This document shows positions 5,979-14,639 of a DNA stretch of 27,531 nt, in pieces; within the stretch, counting starts at the first letter, position 1, and every line of letters starts with the position of its first letter. Source of the stretch: Lachnospiraceae bacterium (GTDB lineage: Bacteria > Bacillota > Clostridia > Lachnospirales > Lachnospiraceae); NCBI GenBank assembly GCA_019423745.1, contig JAHZAV010000031.1:1-27531 (forward strand). The letters are read 5' to 3'. The notes beneath the pieces were generated by a model. That model was not told where the DNA came from, did no database searches, and saw only the letters and a program-made list of their open reading frames with translations. Position numbers and translations under genes: made by a program.

Positions 5979-7360
5979 TATAATTTCCATTCACCCGCTT
6001 TTTTATCATAAGAAACTCCACATTTTTTTCGGATTTTTGCATAATCTCTAAATACAGTTGCCCTCGAAATGTCTAAAACAGCCATAACTTCTTCAACGGT
6101 CAATTTATTATTTGCTTTTATCATTTTAAAAATCGTGGTCTCACGTTCTGTTAATTCATTTTCTTCAGCATATTCATGGACTGCTGTTTCTGTAATCGGA
6201 ATGTTAATTCTAAATACGTCATTCTCAATTAATTCCGGTTTTCCTCCCGGAGTATAAATAGGTGTGTATTTGTATAAATTCCTAACCCCGGAACCTATTG
6301 TATCAGCCAACCCTACAGCAACAAAGAATCTTGCCAAAATCGGATTTTTAGGATATGGTGTAAATTCCGTTTCCAAGATATTCCCCTGACGCCGTGGTCT
6401 ACACCAGTTTTCCGTCCGAATCCAGTCTTTTTCAATAATGACCTTTGCCGGAAACGCACTGGAAAAATCTCTATGAACCAAAATATTACTTACAACCTCT
6501 CTTGAAATCAAATCTCTGACACTAGTTCTCACATTATCAACCAGATAGAATTTATCTGATGTGTGCTTTGCTATAAACTCCATTAAAATTTCATAACTCT
6601 CAATCAGATTCGTTTTTACAATTAAACGATCGTCATACCGATCCATGTTCTCTTTTCTGCATAGCGCATCTGTAACATAGCCCGGTACACAAGATTGGAT
6701 TACCTCATCTTTTCCAAACAGTAATATGGCTGCAAGATTGTAGCCTTGCTCTCCTGTAACAAAATCTGTTTCATACAGTCCTGCACTAACCAGAAGTTCC
6801 TTATCTGACATTTTCAGCCATTCATGACGAGGATTGTTATTTGAAATTAATCTCCGAACTTTCTCCATTAAATCCGTTCTCAAATGTTCTTCCCGAACAT
6901 AAGGAAACAGCTTACTTTCCGTATAGGTATTGCTCTTTCTGGCATAAAGATTTTCCATTTGTATTGGAGAATCTGTAATGTCCATATCTCCTTCTTCATT
7001 TCTGTCATACACACGTCCGGAACATTTTTCTACCGTTGATGTTGGCGGAACATAGGTATATAACAACAACATTCCCTCATATTCAAATTCTTCTATAGAC
7101 AAATACAAAGTAGGTGACATTTTATTAGGATTATTCAATTGATTTACAAAATTCTTTTTTAAATCCTTAACAGCATTTCGATTCACACCTATCGGGATTC
7201 CTCCATCTTTTACGCCCATAATAATATAGCCACCATACCGATTGGAAAATGCCGACACTGTTTCATATACGGAATCATGTATCTGATTTACACATTCTTT
7301 GTATTCTATGGTTATCTTTTCATCTTTTGAAAGCATTTCTCGCATTTTTTCATGTGTCAT
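5978..7360 (-). CDS. AlbA_2 / Schlafen-like ATP-binding regulator
   Basis: This 460-residue protein begins with an AlbA_2 domain (about 8-130), recognisable by TIEYKECVNQ and AFSNRYGGYIIMGVKDGG. The middle carries the HATPase_c_4-like region with RDLISREVVSNILVHRDFS. The end is a winged helix (about 405-460) with LTVEEVMAVLDISRATVFRDY. The family is usually annotated as a putative transcriptional regulator or DNA-binding protein. Some members are toxin-like or linked to defence islands. GGGGTGA lies six bases before the ATG. It is downstream of the helicase operon and could be read with it, as only 79 bp separate it from the 53-aa gene. A role in controlling the cargo is inference. Confidence 0.85.
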   Translation of the reverse strand: MTHEKMREMLSKDEKITIEYKECVNQIHDSVYETVSAFSNRYGGYIIMGVKDGGIPIGVNRNAVKDLKKNFVNQLNNPNKMSPTLYLSIEEFEYEGMLLLYTYVPPTSTVEKCSGRVYDRNEEGDMDITDSPIQMENLYARKSNTYTESKLFPYVREEHLRTDLMEKVRRLISNNNPRHEWLKMSDKELLVSAGLYETDFVTGEQGYNLAAILLFGKDEVIQSCVPGYVTDALCRKENMDRYDDRLIVKTNLIESYEILMEFIAKHTSDKFYLVDNVRTSVRDLISREVVSNILVHRDFSSAFPAKVIIEKDWIRTENWCRPRRQGNILETEFTPYPKNPILARFFVAVGLADTIGSGVRNLYKYTPIYTPGGKPELIENDVFRINIPITETAVHEYAEENELTERETTIFKMIKANNKLTVEEVMAVLDISRATVFRDYAKIRKKCGVSYDKKAGEWKL

Positions 7361-7439
7361 TGCATCACCCCTTTTTACTATTAACTACTTACACGCATCT
7401 TATAACAAAAATAAAGTTTATATGGAAATACATATGTTT

Positions 7440-7601
7440 TTATTTTTCGATTACTATATCTTCTTGCTTTCCAAATGTGTCCATATACATTTTAATCACA
7501 TCTTCATCCGACATTCCCTTTAAAACTTGTTCATAAAAATCTGCAAAACCTGCCGCTTCATAATACTGCTCCAAATAATCTTTCATTTCTTCTACAAACA
7601 T
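7440..7601 (-). CDS. Small acidic protein, 53 aa
   Basis: The product begins MFVEEMKDYLEQYYEAAGFA and ends GKQEDIVIEK. AGGTGA lies six bases before the ATG, within the end of the preceding 58-aa gene, and only 6 bp separate the two. It is helical and acidic, with SDEDVIKMYMD near the end. No named domain is known to me. Pairs of small genes like these recur in clostridial mobile elements as hypothetical proteins. It is the last gene of the five-gene operon starting at the 952-aa gene. Confidence 0.7.
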   Translation of the reverse strand: MFVEEMKDYLEQYYEAAGFADFYEQVLKGMSDEDVIKMYMDTFGKQEDIVIEK

Positions 7602-7607
7602 ATTATG

Positions 7608-7784
7608 TCACCTATAATACCTTTCTAAGTCAAATCCTAATTTTGTAGCAATACAAATAAGTTCTTCCCCATCAGCTTTCTCAATTACTGATATTTCAAA
7701 CATTGCTACTGGAAATCCCTGAAACATTGCCGTTCCATAATAATCTTTCAAATCGCTTCTCAATCTTTTATAATCAATTTCCAT
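7608..7784 (-). CDS. Small conserved-looking protein, 58 aa
   Basis: The ATG at 7784 starts 1 bp after the stop of the NERD-helicase gene, with GAGGGT upstream. A longer in-frame start at 7814 lies inside the helicase gene and is less likely. The product reads MEIDYKRLRSDLKDYYGTAM, then a GFPVAMFEISVIEKA segment and an ELICIATKLGFDLERYY end. This resembles a family of about 60-residue hypothetical proteins in Firmicutes that I cannot name. Close coupling suggests it is made together with the NERD helicase. Confidence 0.75.
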   Translation of the reverse strand: MEIDYKRLRSDLKDYYGTAMFQGFPVAMFEISVIEKADGEELICIATKLGFDLERYYR

Positions 7785-7785
7785 A

Positions 7786-9504
7786 TTACCAATTACCCTC
7801 AACATATTCTGCATTGTATGCTGTCGCCAATGCTTTCTTCACGTTTTTTGTCTTTCGCGCTTCCAATTTTTCAAGTATTTCTTCGCATTGTGAATTCGTC
7901 AAATTAACAACACAGGCCAACTTATATCTTGCTCTCGAAGATCCAACATATAATATCTGTTCACTATTTTTTGAAAATAATTCATAATCCATATCAATCA
8001 TAATAATCGAATCCGCTTCAAGACCCTTAAACTTTCTACAAGTTGAAACCGGTATTCTCTTTCCTTTATACAAATATATATTATTTGAACATTCCTCTGA
8101 TATAGCACTTGATTCAAGAGTTTTACATGAAAGAATAGTAATATCCTGATAACCCAATTCCCAATTTTTCTCTATTATCTTATTAAGCATACATATGGTT
8201 TCACTTTTACTACTTGCAAAACACATTTCACTTAAATCTCCCAGCACAGCTCCGTCAAATAATTTAGGTCTTTTTTCTATTCCTAACATACGCATAGATG
8301 TCTCGGCAATATTCTGTGTATTCCGGCAATTTTTATATAATGTAAGTTTGCAATCAGCTTTACTAATATATTCTGGTATATTCTCTGCTTGTACCATTTG
8401 ATTCATATCATAAAATAGATAAAAACTGCCTTCTTTGCTTTCATCATCCAAAACATTAGCCTTCAGCAAATTAATTAATTCAATTTCTTCCATTTGATTT
8501 TTCCCAAAATCCTGCCCTTCATCAATAATAATATGCCTATACGGAAAATTATTCTCCATATACATCTCTTCTAATGTTTCTTCCAAACGCTTATAGTTCG
8601 CACTTTGCGTATCGCATAACCTACACGCCAAACCATCAATCGTATAAAACGCAATATTATCATGGGCATAAGCTTCTCGTAAATAATTTTTCAAATTGAC
8701 ATTGTAACATAAAAATAATACCTTTTCACCATTATCCGCATGACGTTTAGCCTTTTCCAATGCCATTACAGTTTTCCCTGTTCCAGCAAGCCCATTAATG
8801 ATAGCCGATTTCTGTTCCTCCAGATAATTTAATAACGCCACTTGTTCTTTTAACATACGCTTAAAAACCAATTTATTATGATTCATTCGCATTTGTGACA
8901 GTGAAATTAAATTAAAACTCGGTGCCAAAACCCTATTAAGTATTATTTGAATATCCTTTTTTGATAAATTTGTCTCTAAACGATTTGGTAACTGAATCGC
9001 AAAAATTTTAGATATTTCTTCCTCCAAATGTTCAAAGGACTCACTTGTAAGCATAAGATTCAAATCGGCTTCTGACGGTAAATAAACATCTTGAAATTTT
9101 TCTTTAACAACCGAAGGAAACCAAACGGCATGGAGAAATTTACAACGTCCAAGTAGATATTCTATGCCATTTTCTTTTATATACTTACACAATTTCCATT
9201 TATTCGAACTTGATTGATTAAATGGACCATCATGGCTCATAATCTTTCCACTTCCATACTTCCATAAACCATCTTCATACTTTACCTGACCAGCCTTTGC
9301 CTCAAGACACAGCACTCCTTTTTGTGGATGAAAAATAACAAAGTCTGTTTCACTCTCATACACTATAGAATCAACTATACTTACAATAGAGAAAGAATGA
9401 AAAACATAATATGTATCAGGAAGTGTTGCTAAAGCTTCAAACATCAAATCTTCATGACTATTTACCTCAAATTCTTTTGGTTTATCTGGTATCATTATTG
9501 CCAT
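7786..9504 (-). CDS. NERD nuclease-SF1 helicase fusion
   Basis: This 572-residue protein joins a nuclease-related NERD domain (about 14-125) to a UvrD-type superfamily 1 helicase. The NERD motif is intact, with D54 (SETDFVIF) and E68/K70 (CLEAKAG), as in PD-(D/E)XK-like nucleases. Helicase motifs are Walker A GLAGTGKT (238-245), motif II DEGQD (328-332), YDMNQ, NCRNTQNIAE (motif IV), KGLEADSIIMID (motif V) and VGSSRARYKLA (motif VI). The predicted role is ATP-driven DNA unwinding plus cleavage. The fusion architecture recalls the anti-phage nuclease-helicase Nhi. The ATG lies 2 bp after the stop of the 1710-aa helicase gene, whose final codons carry a GAGGTG ribosome binding site. The two are therefore coupled and probably function together. 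Confidence 0.88.
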   Translation of the reverse strand: MAIMIPDKPKEFEVNSHEDLMFEALATLPDTYYVFHSFSIVSIVDSIVYESETDFVIFHPQKGVLCLEAKAGQVKYEDGLWKYGSGKIMSHDGPFNQSSSNKWKLCKYIKENGIEYLLGRCKFLHAVWFPSVVKEKFQDVYLPSEADLNLMLTSESFEHLEEEISKIFAIQLPNRLETNLSKKDIQIILNRVLAPSFNLISLSQMRMNHNKLVFKRMLKEQVALLNYLEEQKSAIINGLAGTGKTVMALEKAKRHADNGEKVLFLCYNVNLKNYLREAYAHDNIAFYTIDGLACRLCDTQSANYKRLEETLEEMYMENNFPYRHIIIDEGQDFGKNQMEEIELINLLKANVLDDESKEGSFYLFYDMNQMVQAENIPEYISKADCKLTLYKNCRNTQNIAETSMRMLGIEKRPKLFDGAVLGDLSEMCFASSKSETICMLNKIIEKNWELGYQDITILSCKTLESSAISEECSNNIYLYKGKRIPVSTCRKFKGLEADSIIMIDMDYELFSKNSEQILYVGSSRARYKLACVVNLTNSQCEEILEKLEARKTKNVKKALATAYNAEYVEGNW

Positions 9505-9506
9505 AA

Positions 9507-12500
9507 TTACACCTCAATCCTATTTAAAAATTCGTCAATATCAAACGGTTCTACAGTGCAATAGCAATGCCATCCTATTTTCTTTGCCTGTTGGTAATAG
9601 TTCTCATTTTCTTTTAAAAATAGGATCACCTTTTTTTCTTTCCAAAGTAAGTCTGTAAAAATCTTTTCTCCGGTTTCTACAATTTTTACACTTTTCTGAT
9701 AAAAAGGTTTTGCAATATTGGACATCCCCCGATTCTTAATTTCTGTTATTAATTTAGTCTCTTCTGAACTATAACAATCACCCAACAAATTATCCCATAT
9801 TTCTTCTGCTGTTTTAGATTCCTGATTTAAGCCATCATTACAATAAATCAGCTGAAAATGCTCTTTTGTTGCCGACAACTCTTGTTCCTTTAACTTCTCT
9901 ATTTCATCCGGCGTATCTCCTTCTACATTTGAATAAACATATGCCTCTTCATTCCTTACTGCCGTCAAAATCTCTTCCGGAGTATTTGCAAATTGCAAGT
10001 AAAAATCTATTGCATACTTACGTTTTAAAATATCATGATGTTTCTGATTATAGTAATTACACAAGCAACTATAACAAGCGGTATCTGCAGAATCACCGCC
10101 ACATTCACAGTTTTTGACAACTTTAAAACCTTCTTTTAACATTTCTGTCAAAATCTCTGGATTAGTTAATTGCCTAACGTATCCTGCGCCACCCGGAGTG
10201 TTATCAAAAAGCACAAATCCAAAGTTTCCTTTTGCTGTATCACTCTTTCTATACCATTGTAAGCATCCAGCCAATTCATTCCGGTCAACGTTCATCTTTC
10301 TGCTTAGACCTTCTAGCATAGAATATAAGATAGTCCACGCTTCCTCTTGCTTAGAAATATCAAAATCAATAAATTTCAACAATACCACATCCGTTTGTAA
10401 TTCATGACCTAATGCATATGAAACAAGACGTTTTGAAGGGCATTCATAACCATTAGGATTTTTATGCTTATACTCAATTACTCTGTCTGTTGTTTTTTCA
10501 TCTACCTTTCCATAGCCGCAGGTTTCACAAATATAAAAAGAAGATTTATTTAGAACAGCCAATGAATCCATTTTACTGTTTCCAATCAAAACCGTATGTC
10601 CACATATCGTATATTCATGAAATTCAATCTTGTTTTCATCTCCAATATACGATATAGATCCTTTATATGTCCTTTCAGGTTTATTAATTCCTACAGGTTT
10701 AAATCCTTCCGTATCCATTTGAAATCCAAATTTAGGAATAATATATTGGTGATTTCTTCCACTAAGAGGTTTACCACATTGCCGACAACTTTTAATCGGA
10801 TTCACTGATAAAGTTCTATTTAAGGCCAAGCACTCTGGACATTCCGCATAATTGTATTTCGGCCATTCATACCCCGATAATTTTCTTACATATCTGCTTT
10901 TTATTAAATGTCCATCTGCAACCACTTCCGATTCCGGTGCATATTCAGAAATTGCAGAAAATAAATCACGATTCAATCGAAGCATGCTATTAGCACTATT
11001 AATTCCTATTCCCTGTAATTCAACAGTATCTACAGGAAATCCATACTTCGGAATCAAATTATTTTTCGATAAAAATTCAATAATTTTCTGATCCTGAATA
11101 GTTTTAATCGACCTAGTAATTTTATCAACACCATTTTTATTTTCTGCAATTAATTCTAATTTTGTCTTTTCTAAAGCCTTAATATCTTCATTGTACTTAT
11201 CCACCACTAAGTTACAATATCCTTCTTGTTGCTCATCTTCATTGAATAATAGCGATACCCATTTAAAATGATTAATACCAAAAAAGTCCTGTAAATCAAC
11301 CGGAACAACACTCTGCAAATATTTTTTTAATTTTTCTGGGTTAGCGTTTAAATAATCATGAAGTTTTGTAAAACCATCGCACTCCATAAAATCTCCAATT
11401 GTATCTTTATATAAATTTGGATACACTTTCCAGAAATGTGAAAAGGCAGATGCAAAAATATGTCGTAAAACAATTTTATCATTGCTTATATTAAAATGCG
11501 GAGGATTAATATTTCCCTTTATCATTGCAATCGGATTTCGATAATAATTTAAGTCATGAGAACTATTAGGGCAAAATGTAATTGCATATGCCGCTGACTT
11601 CAAACTACGTCCGGCACGACCAGCTCTCTGAGCATAATTTGCCGGAGACGGTGGCATATTTCTCATAAAAACCGTCTCTAATGATCCAACATCCACACCC
11701 ATTTCAAATGTTGTGGAACAACTTAATACATTAATCTTTTTATCCTTAAACTCTCTCTGATATTCATAAGCTCTATCACTAGACAGCTGTGCCGTATGCT
11801 CATGTACTATCATTGGGGTAATTTCTAAATTAGTAAAAAGATTATAATAATGATTATCCTTTAATATTCTATTAAAATCATATTCTACTAAATTTCCTCT
11901 GCATTTTGGATTATCACATATCCCCTTAACATTATAAGGTGTAATATTTTTACATTCTGGACATATATACAATTTTTTTATTGTTCTTGCCTTGATTTTC
12001 TTCGAATTTAAAACAAATGCTGTTCTTCTACCAAATGGTTTCTGTAAAACAAATTCTTTCTTTTTCATGTAATTCCATATGCTATTTAAAAGTCTTCTTG
12101 CCTGTTCTTCATTACCACCTAAAACTTTTGTCACATATTTCAGTCTTTTATTTGTTTTTCCTTCTTCAGGACACCATCCTTCAACATAAGTAAGACCAGC
12201 AGCAACACCATCATAACCTTTTTGAAATCCGGTTACAGTAAACCGTTCAATATCTGCTTTTGTAAATGAAGCATCTGTACTTATTGCAGCATCTTTCATC
12301 ATTGATTTACAAAGAGCTTTAACCATTGTTGTAGTTTCTTCGGCAGTTAGAGCAATTCCCTTTAATTGAGGGATATTAAGATCTACATCAAACAGCAAAA
12401 TACCCGTTTTCATCAATGAATTTCTTGCTTTATAATTTGAGATTTCTTTCATAGCATATATCCAAGCTTCTTTGCATATTACATCTTCATTTTCATTCGG

Positions 12501-14639
12501 GAAAATATGATATTGTTGAAACTTAGCTGTTAACAATGGTACAAAATAATCCAAACCCACACCATCGTTTAACTTATCTCGGTTCTCGTCTACTATCTCT
12601 TTTACAATACGTTTCATCAGGCTATCTTGATATGTGCTTTGGAGATATGTTGCAAAAAAAGCAGCTGTTTGACGGCTATCAGAAAAAGCCAAAAACTGCT
12701 TTGTCAGAGCATTTTTATGATCAATCACCTGTTCATCAGAATAATCAAAAAATTCATCATCGATTTTCTCTACTTCAACATGATGCTCTTCACCCGGTAA
12801 CTCATTGTATAATGCTGTTGCAATAACTGCTGTTGCTGCCTCTGTACCTAAAAAATACGGACGTAAAATACTTCTTTGGCCGTTTACGCTATGACAACAT
12901 GGACAACTATGAAGTTTTTCTCCTTTTTTCTTGACCTTTATTATTTTATTTATGTATTGTGAACCATGCCCACATTGTAGTCCATTTACGGAAGATGCAC
13001 GTTTGATTGCTCCACATTTTGAACAAATTTGATATGTGTTTTCAGCATCTTCAATTTCTTCATCATAATCTCCACTAAAAAGAAACACCTCAGGATTATA
13101 TTCATCATTAAATTTCGATTTTTGAATTAAATACCCATCACGGACTTCCCCGGTAATATACAGGGCATTGCAATTGTTACAAAAAGACACTTCAAACACT
13201 TTATATCCAATATCGGATTCATCATATGGTTTTTCTTTATAAGTTTCCATACGGTTTATAAACAACTTATTAGAAGGATTTAATGTAACAAAAACTCCCT
13301 CAATCCCCCTTAAAAACATATGGTACTTTGCTTCGAATAATCTTTCACTATCTCGCATTGCATTAGAAGAAACTGCAATAAAATCTGTCAAATCATTTAT
13401 ACTGACGTTTAATTCCCTCGCAACTTCAGATACTGTTTTGATTTGACCATAGAGAACCTTTCTAACCCGGTAATAAAAATCATCATGCAGTATCAATTCA
13501 AACAACATTTCAGAAATTTCCAGGTTTTCATTAATATTTGAATCATATTCTCGTATAGCCTCTATTATATTTTTATCCGAATAGTTGTCTCGTATCATTG
13601 TCGCAAGTTTACGATATAACTCAAAATCTAATGCTTGTACTTCTCTTGTTGCTTTTGCTTCAAGCATATGTGAACGTACAATGCTTTCATCGTCAAACTT
13701 TGCTGAACACAAAGATTCACCAAATTTAATAATATCTGGATTAGCTTTTTCATCTCCTAATGTTGCACTCGTCAAAATAAAACGAATATCATTTCGATTA
13801 AGCATAGCTTTTACACGCTTTACCAATGATGCAACTTCAATTCCTTTTGCGCCACTATACGAATGCGCTTCATCAAATACAATGAATTGCCACTTACTTG
13901 CATTATCCTCACTGAAAATTATATTATCTCCCGGACGCAACAACATATACTCTAACATAGCATAATTAGTTATTAAAATATTAGGCGGTGTTGCACGCAT
14001 CTGCTCTCGGCTAATCAATTCATTTTCACACAATGGATTTTCTTTAATATCCTCTATTTCTTCATATTTAGCCTTTGCCTCTTTAAATGTTTCTTTCGTT
14101 TCACCAGTAAACCTTCCAAATGTTATTTTAGGTTCACCTTCCATATCTGCAAGCAACTCTCGTAAACGTCGTATTTGATCATTAACCAATGCATTCATCG
14201 GATATATAATCAAAGTTCGAACACCTGGTCCTAATGTTCCCGCTTCTTTCTCTTTTAACAATTCGTTTATAACCGGGATTAAAAAAGATTCTGTTTTACC
14301 AGAACCAGTTCCCGTTGTTACAATAAGATTTTTACCCGACGCTATCTTTCTTACAGCTTCCTCCTGGTGCCGATACAGTCTTCTTTCCGGATGAAAACCC
14401 GACATTTTCAACATTTCTTTCGAAATTAAATCTTCTTCTGCAAGCTCTGTTAATGTTTTTCCTTTTTCATAAGGATCAGACATACTTAAATAAGGTCCCT
14501 CAGCTATCGTTCCTTCTTTTTCTAATGCCTCTTTCAACTGCTTATTATATTTTTCATTATTTGTGCTAAACGTAGTTAATAAATATCTACGATAAAAATC
14601 AACAATTCTTTTTGAACTCTCTGATGGTCTAAAAAGCAT
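9507..14639 (-). CDS. DruE-like giant DEAH helicase with DUF1998
   Basis: This 1710-residue protein is a superfamily 2 helicase. It shows Walker A GTGSGKT (110-116), YPMNALVNDQ (motif Ia), DEAH (256-259), SAT (291-293) and QRAGRAGR near 1005. Several CxxC clusters follow, then a DUF1998-type end with FDNTPGGAGYV and CYSCLCNYYNQ near 1515. The last 100 residues (TDLLWKEKKVILFL) may be a degenerate nuclease-like fold. Size and domain order fit DruE, the hallmark helicase of Druantia anti-phage systems, better than the split DrmA/DrmB of DISARM or the short MrfA. The ATG directly abuts the stop of the 952-aa gene, with AGGAGG inside that gene's end. The DNA is clearly AT-rich. DruE is the best match, but DUF1998 helicases of other defence systems are possible. 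Confidence 0.72.
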   Translation of the reverse strand: MLFRPSESSKRIVDFYRRYLLTTFSTNNEKYNKQLKEALEKEGTIAEGPYLSMSDPYEKGKTLTELAEEDLISKEMLKMSGFHPERRLYRHQEEAVRKIASGKNLIVTTGTGSGKTESFLIPVINELLKEKEAGTLGPGVRTLIIYPMNALVNDQIRRLRELLADMEGEPKITFGRFTGETKETFKEAKAKYEEIEDIKENPLCENELISREQMRATPPNILITNYAMLEYMLLRPGDNIIFSEDNASKWQFIVFDEAHSYSGAKGIEVASLVKRVKAMLNRNDIRFILTSATLGDEKANPDIIKFGESLCSAKFDDESIVRSHMLEAKATREVQALDFELYRKLATMIRDNYSDKNIIEAIREYDSNINENLEISEMLFELILHDDFYYRVRKVLYGQIKTVSEVARELNVSINDLTDFIAVSSNAMRDSERLFEAKYHMFLRGIEGVFVTLNPSNKLFINRMETYKEKPYDESDIGYKVFEVSFCNNCNALYITGEVRDGYLIQKSKFNDEYNPEVFLFSGDYDEEIEDAENTYQICSKCGAIKRASSVNGLQCGHGSQYINKIIKVKKKGEKLHSCPCCHSVNGQRSILRPYFLGTEAATAVIATALYNELPGEEHHVEVEKIDDEFFDYSDEQVIDHKNALTKQFLAFSDSRQTAAFFATYLQSTYQDSLMKRIVKEIVDENRDKLNDGVGLDYFVPLLTAKFQQYHIFPNENEDVICKEAWIYAMKEISNYKARNSLMKTGILLFDVDLNIPQLKGIALTAEETTTMVKALCKSMMKDAAISTDASFTKADIERFTVTGFQKGYDGVAAGLTYVEGWCPEEGKTNKRLKYVTKVLGGNEEQARRLLNSIWNYMKKKEFVLQKPFGRRTAFVLNSKKIKARTIKKLYICPECKNITPYNVKGICDNPKCRGNLVEYDFNRILKDNHYYNLFTNLEITPMIVHEHTAQLSSDRAYEYQREFKDKKINVLSCSTTFEMGVDVGSLETVFMRNMPPSPANYAQRAGRAGRSLKSAAYAITFCPNSSHDLNYYRNPIAMIKGNINPPHFNISNDKIVLRHIFASAFSHFWKVYPNLYKDTIGDFMECDGFTKLHDYLNANPEKLKKYLQSVVPVDLQDFFGINHFKWVSLLFNEDEQQEGYCNLVVDKYNEDIKALEKTKLELIAENKNGVDKITRSIKTIQDQKIIEFLSKNNLIPKYGFPVDTVELQGIGINSANSMLRLNRDLFSAISEYAPESEVVADGHLIKSRYVRKLSGYEWPKYNYAECPECLALNRTLSVNPIKSCRQCGKPLSGRNHQYIIPKFGFQMDTEGFKPVGINKPERTYKGSISYIGDENKIEFHEYTICGHTVLIGNSKMDSLAVLNKSSFYICETCGYGKVDEKTTDRVIEYKHKNPNGYECPSKRLVSYALGHELQTDVVLLKFIDFDISKQEEAWTILYSMLEGLSRKMNVDRNELAGCLQWYRKSDTAKGNFGFVLFDNTPGGAGYVRQLTNPEILTEMLKEGFKVVKNCECGGDSADTACYSCLCNYYNQKHHDILKRKYAIDFYLQFANTPEEILTAVRNEEAYVYSNVEGDTPDEIEKLKEQELSATKEHFQLIYCNDGLNQESKTAEEIWDNLLGDCYSSEETKLITEIKNRGMSNIAKPFYQKSVKIVETGEKIFTDLLWKEKKVILFLKENENYYQQAKKIGWHCYCTVEPFDIDEFLNRIEV

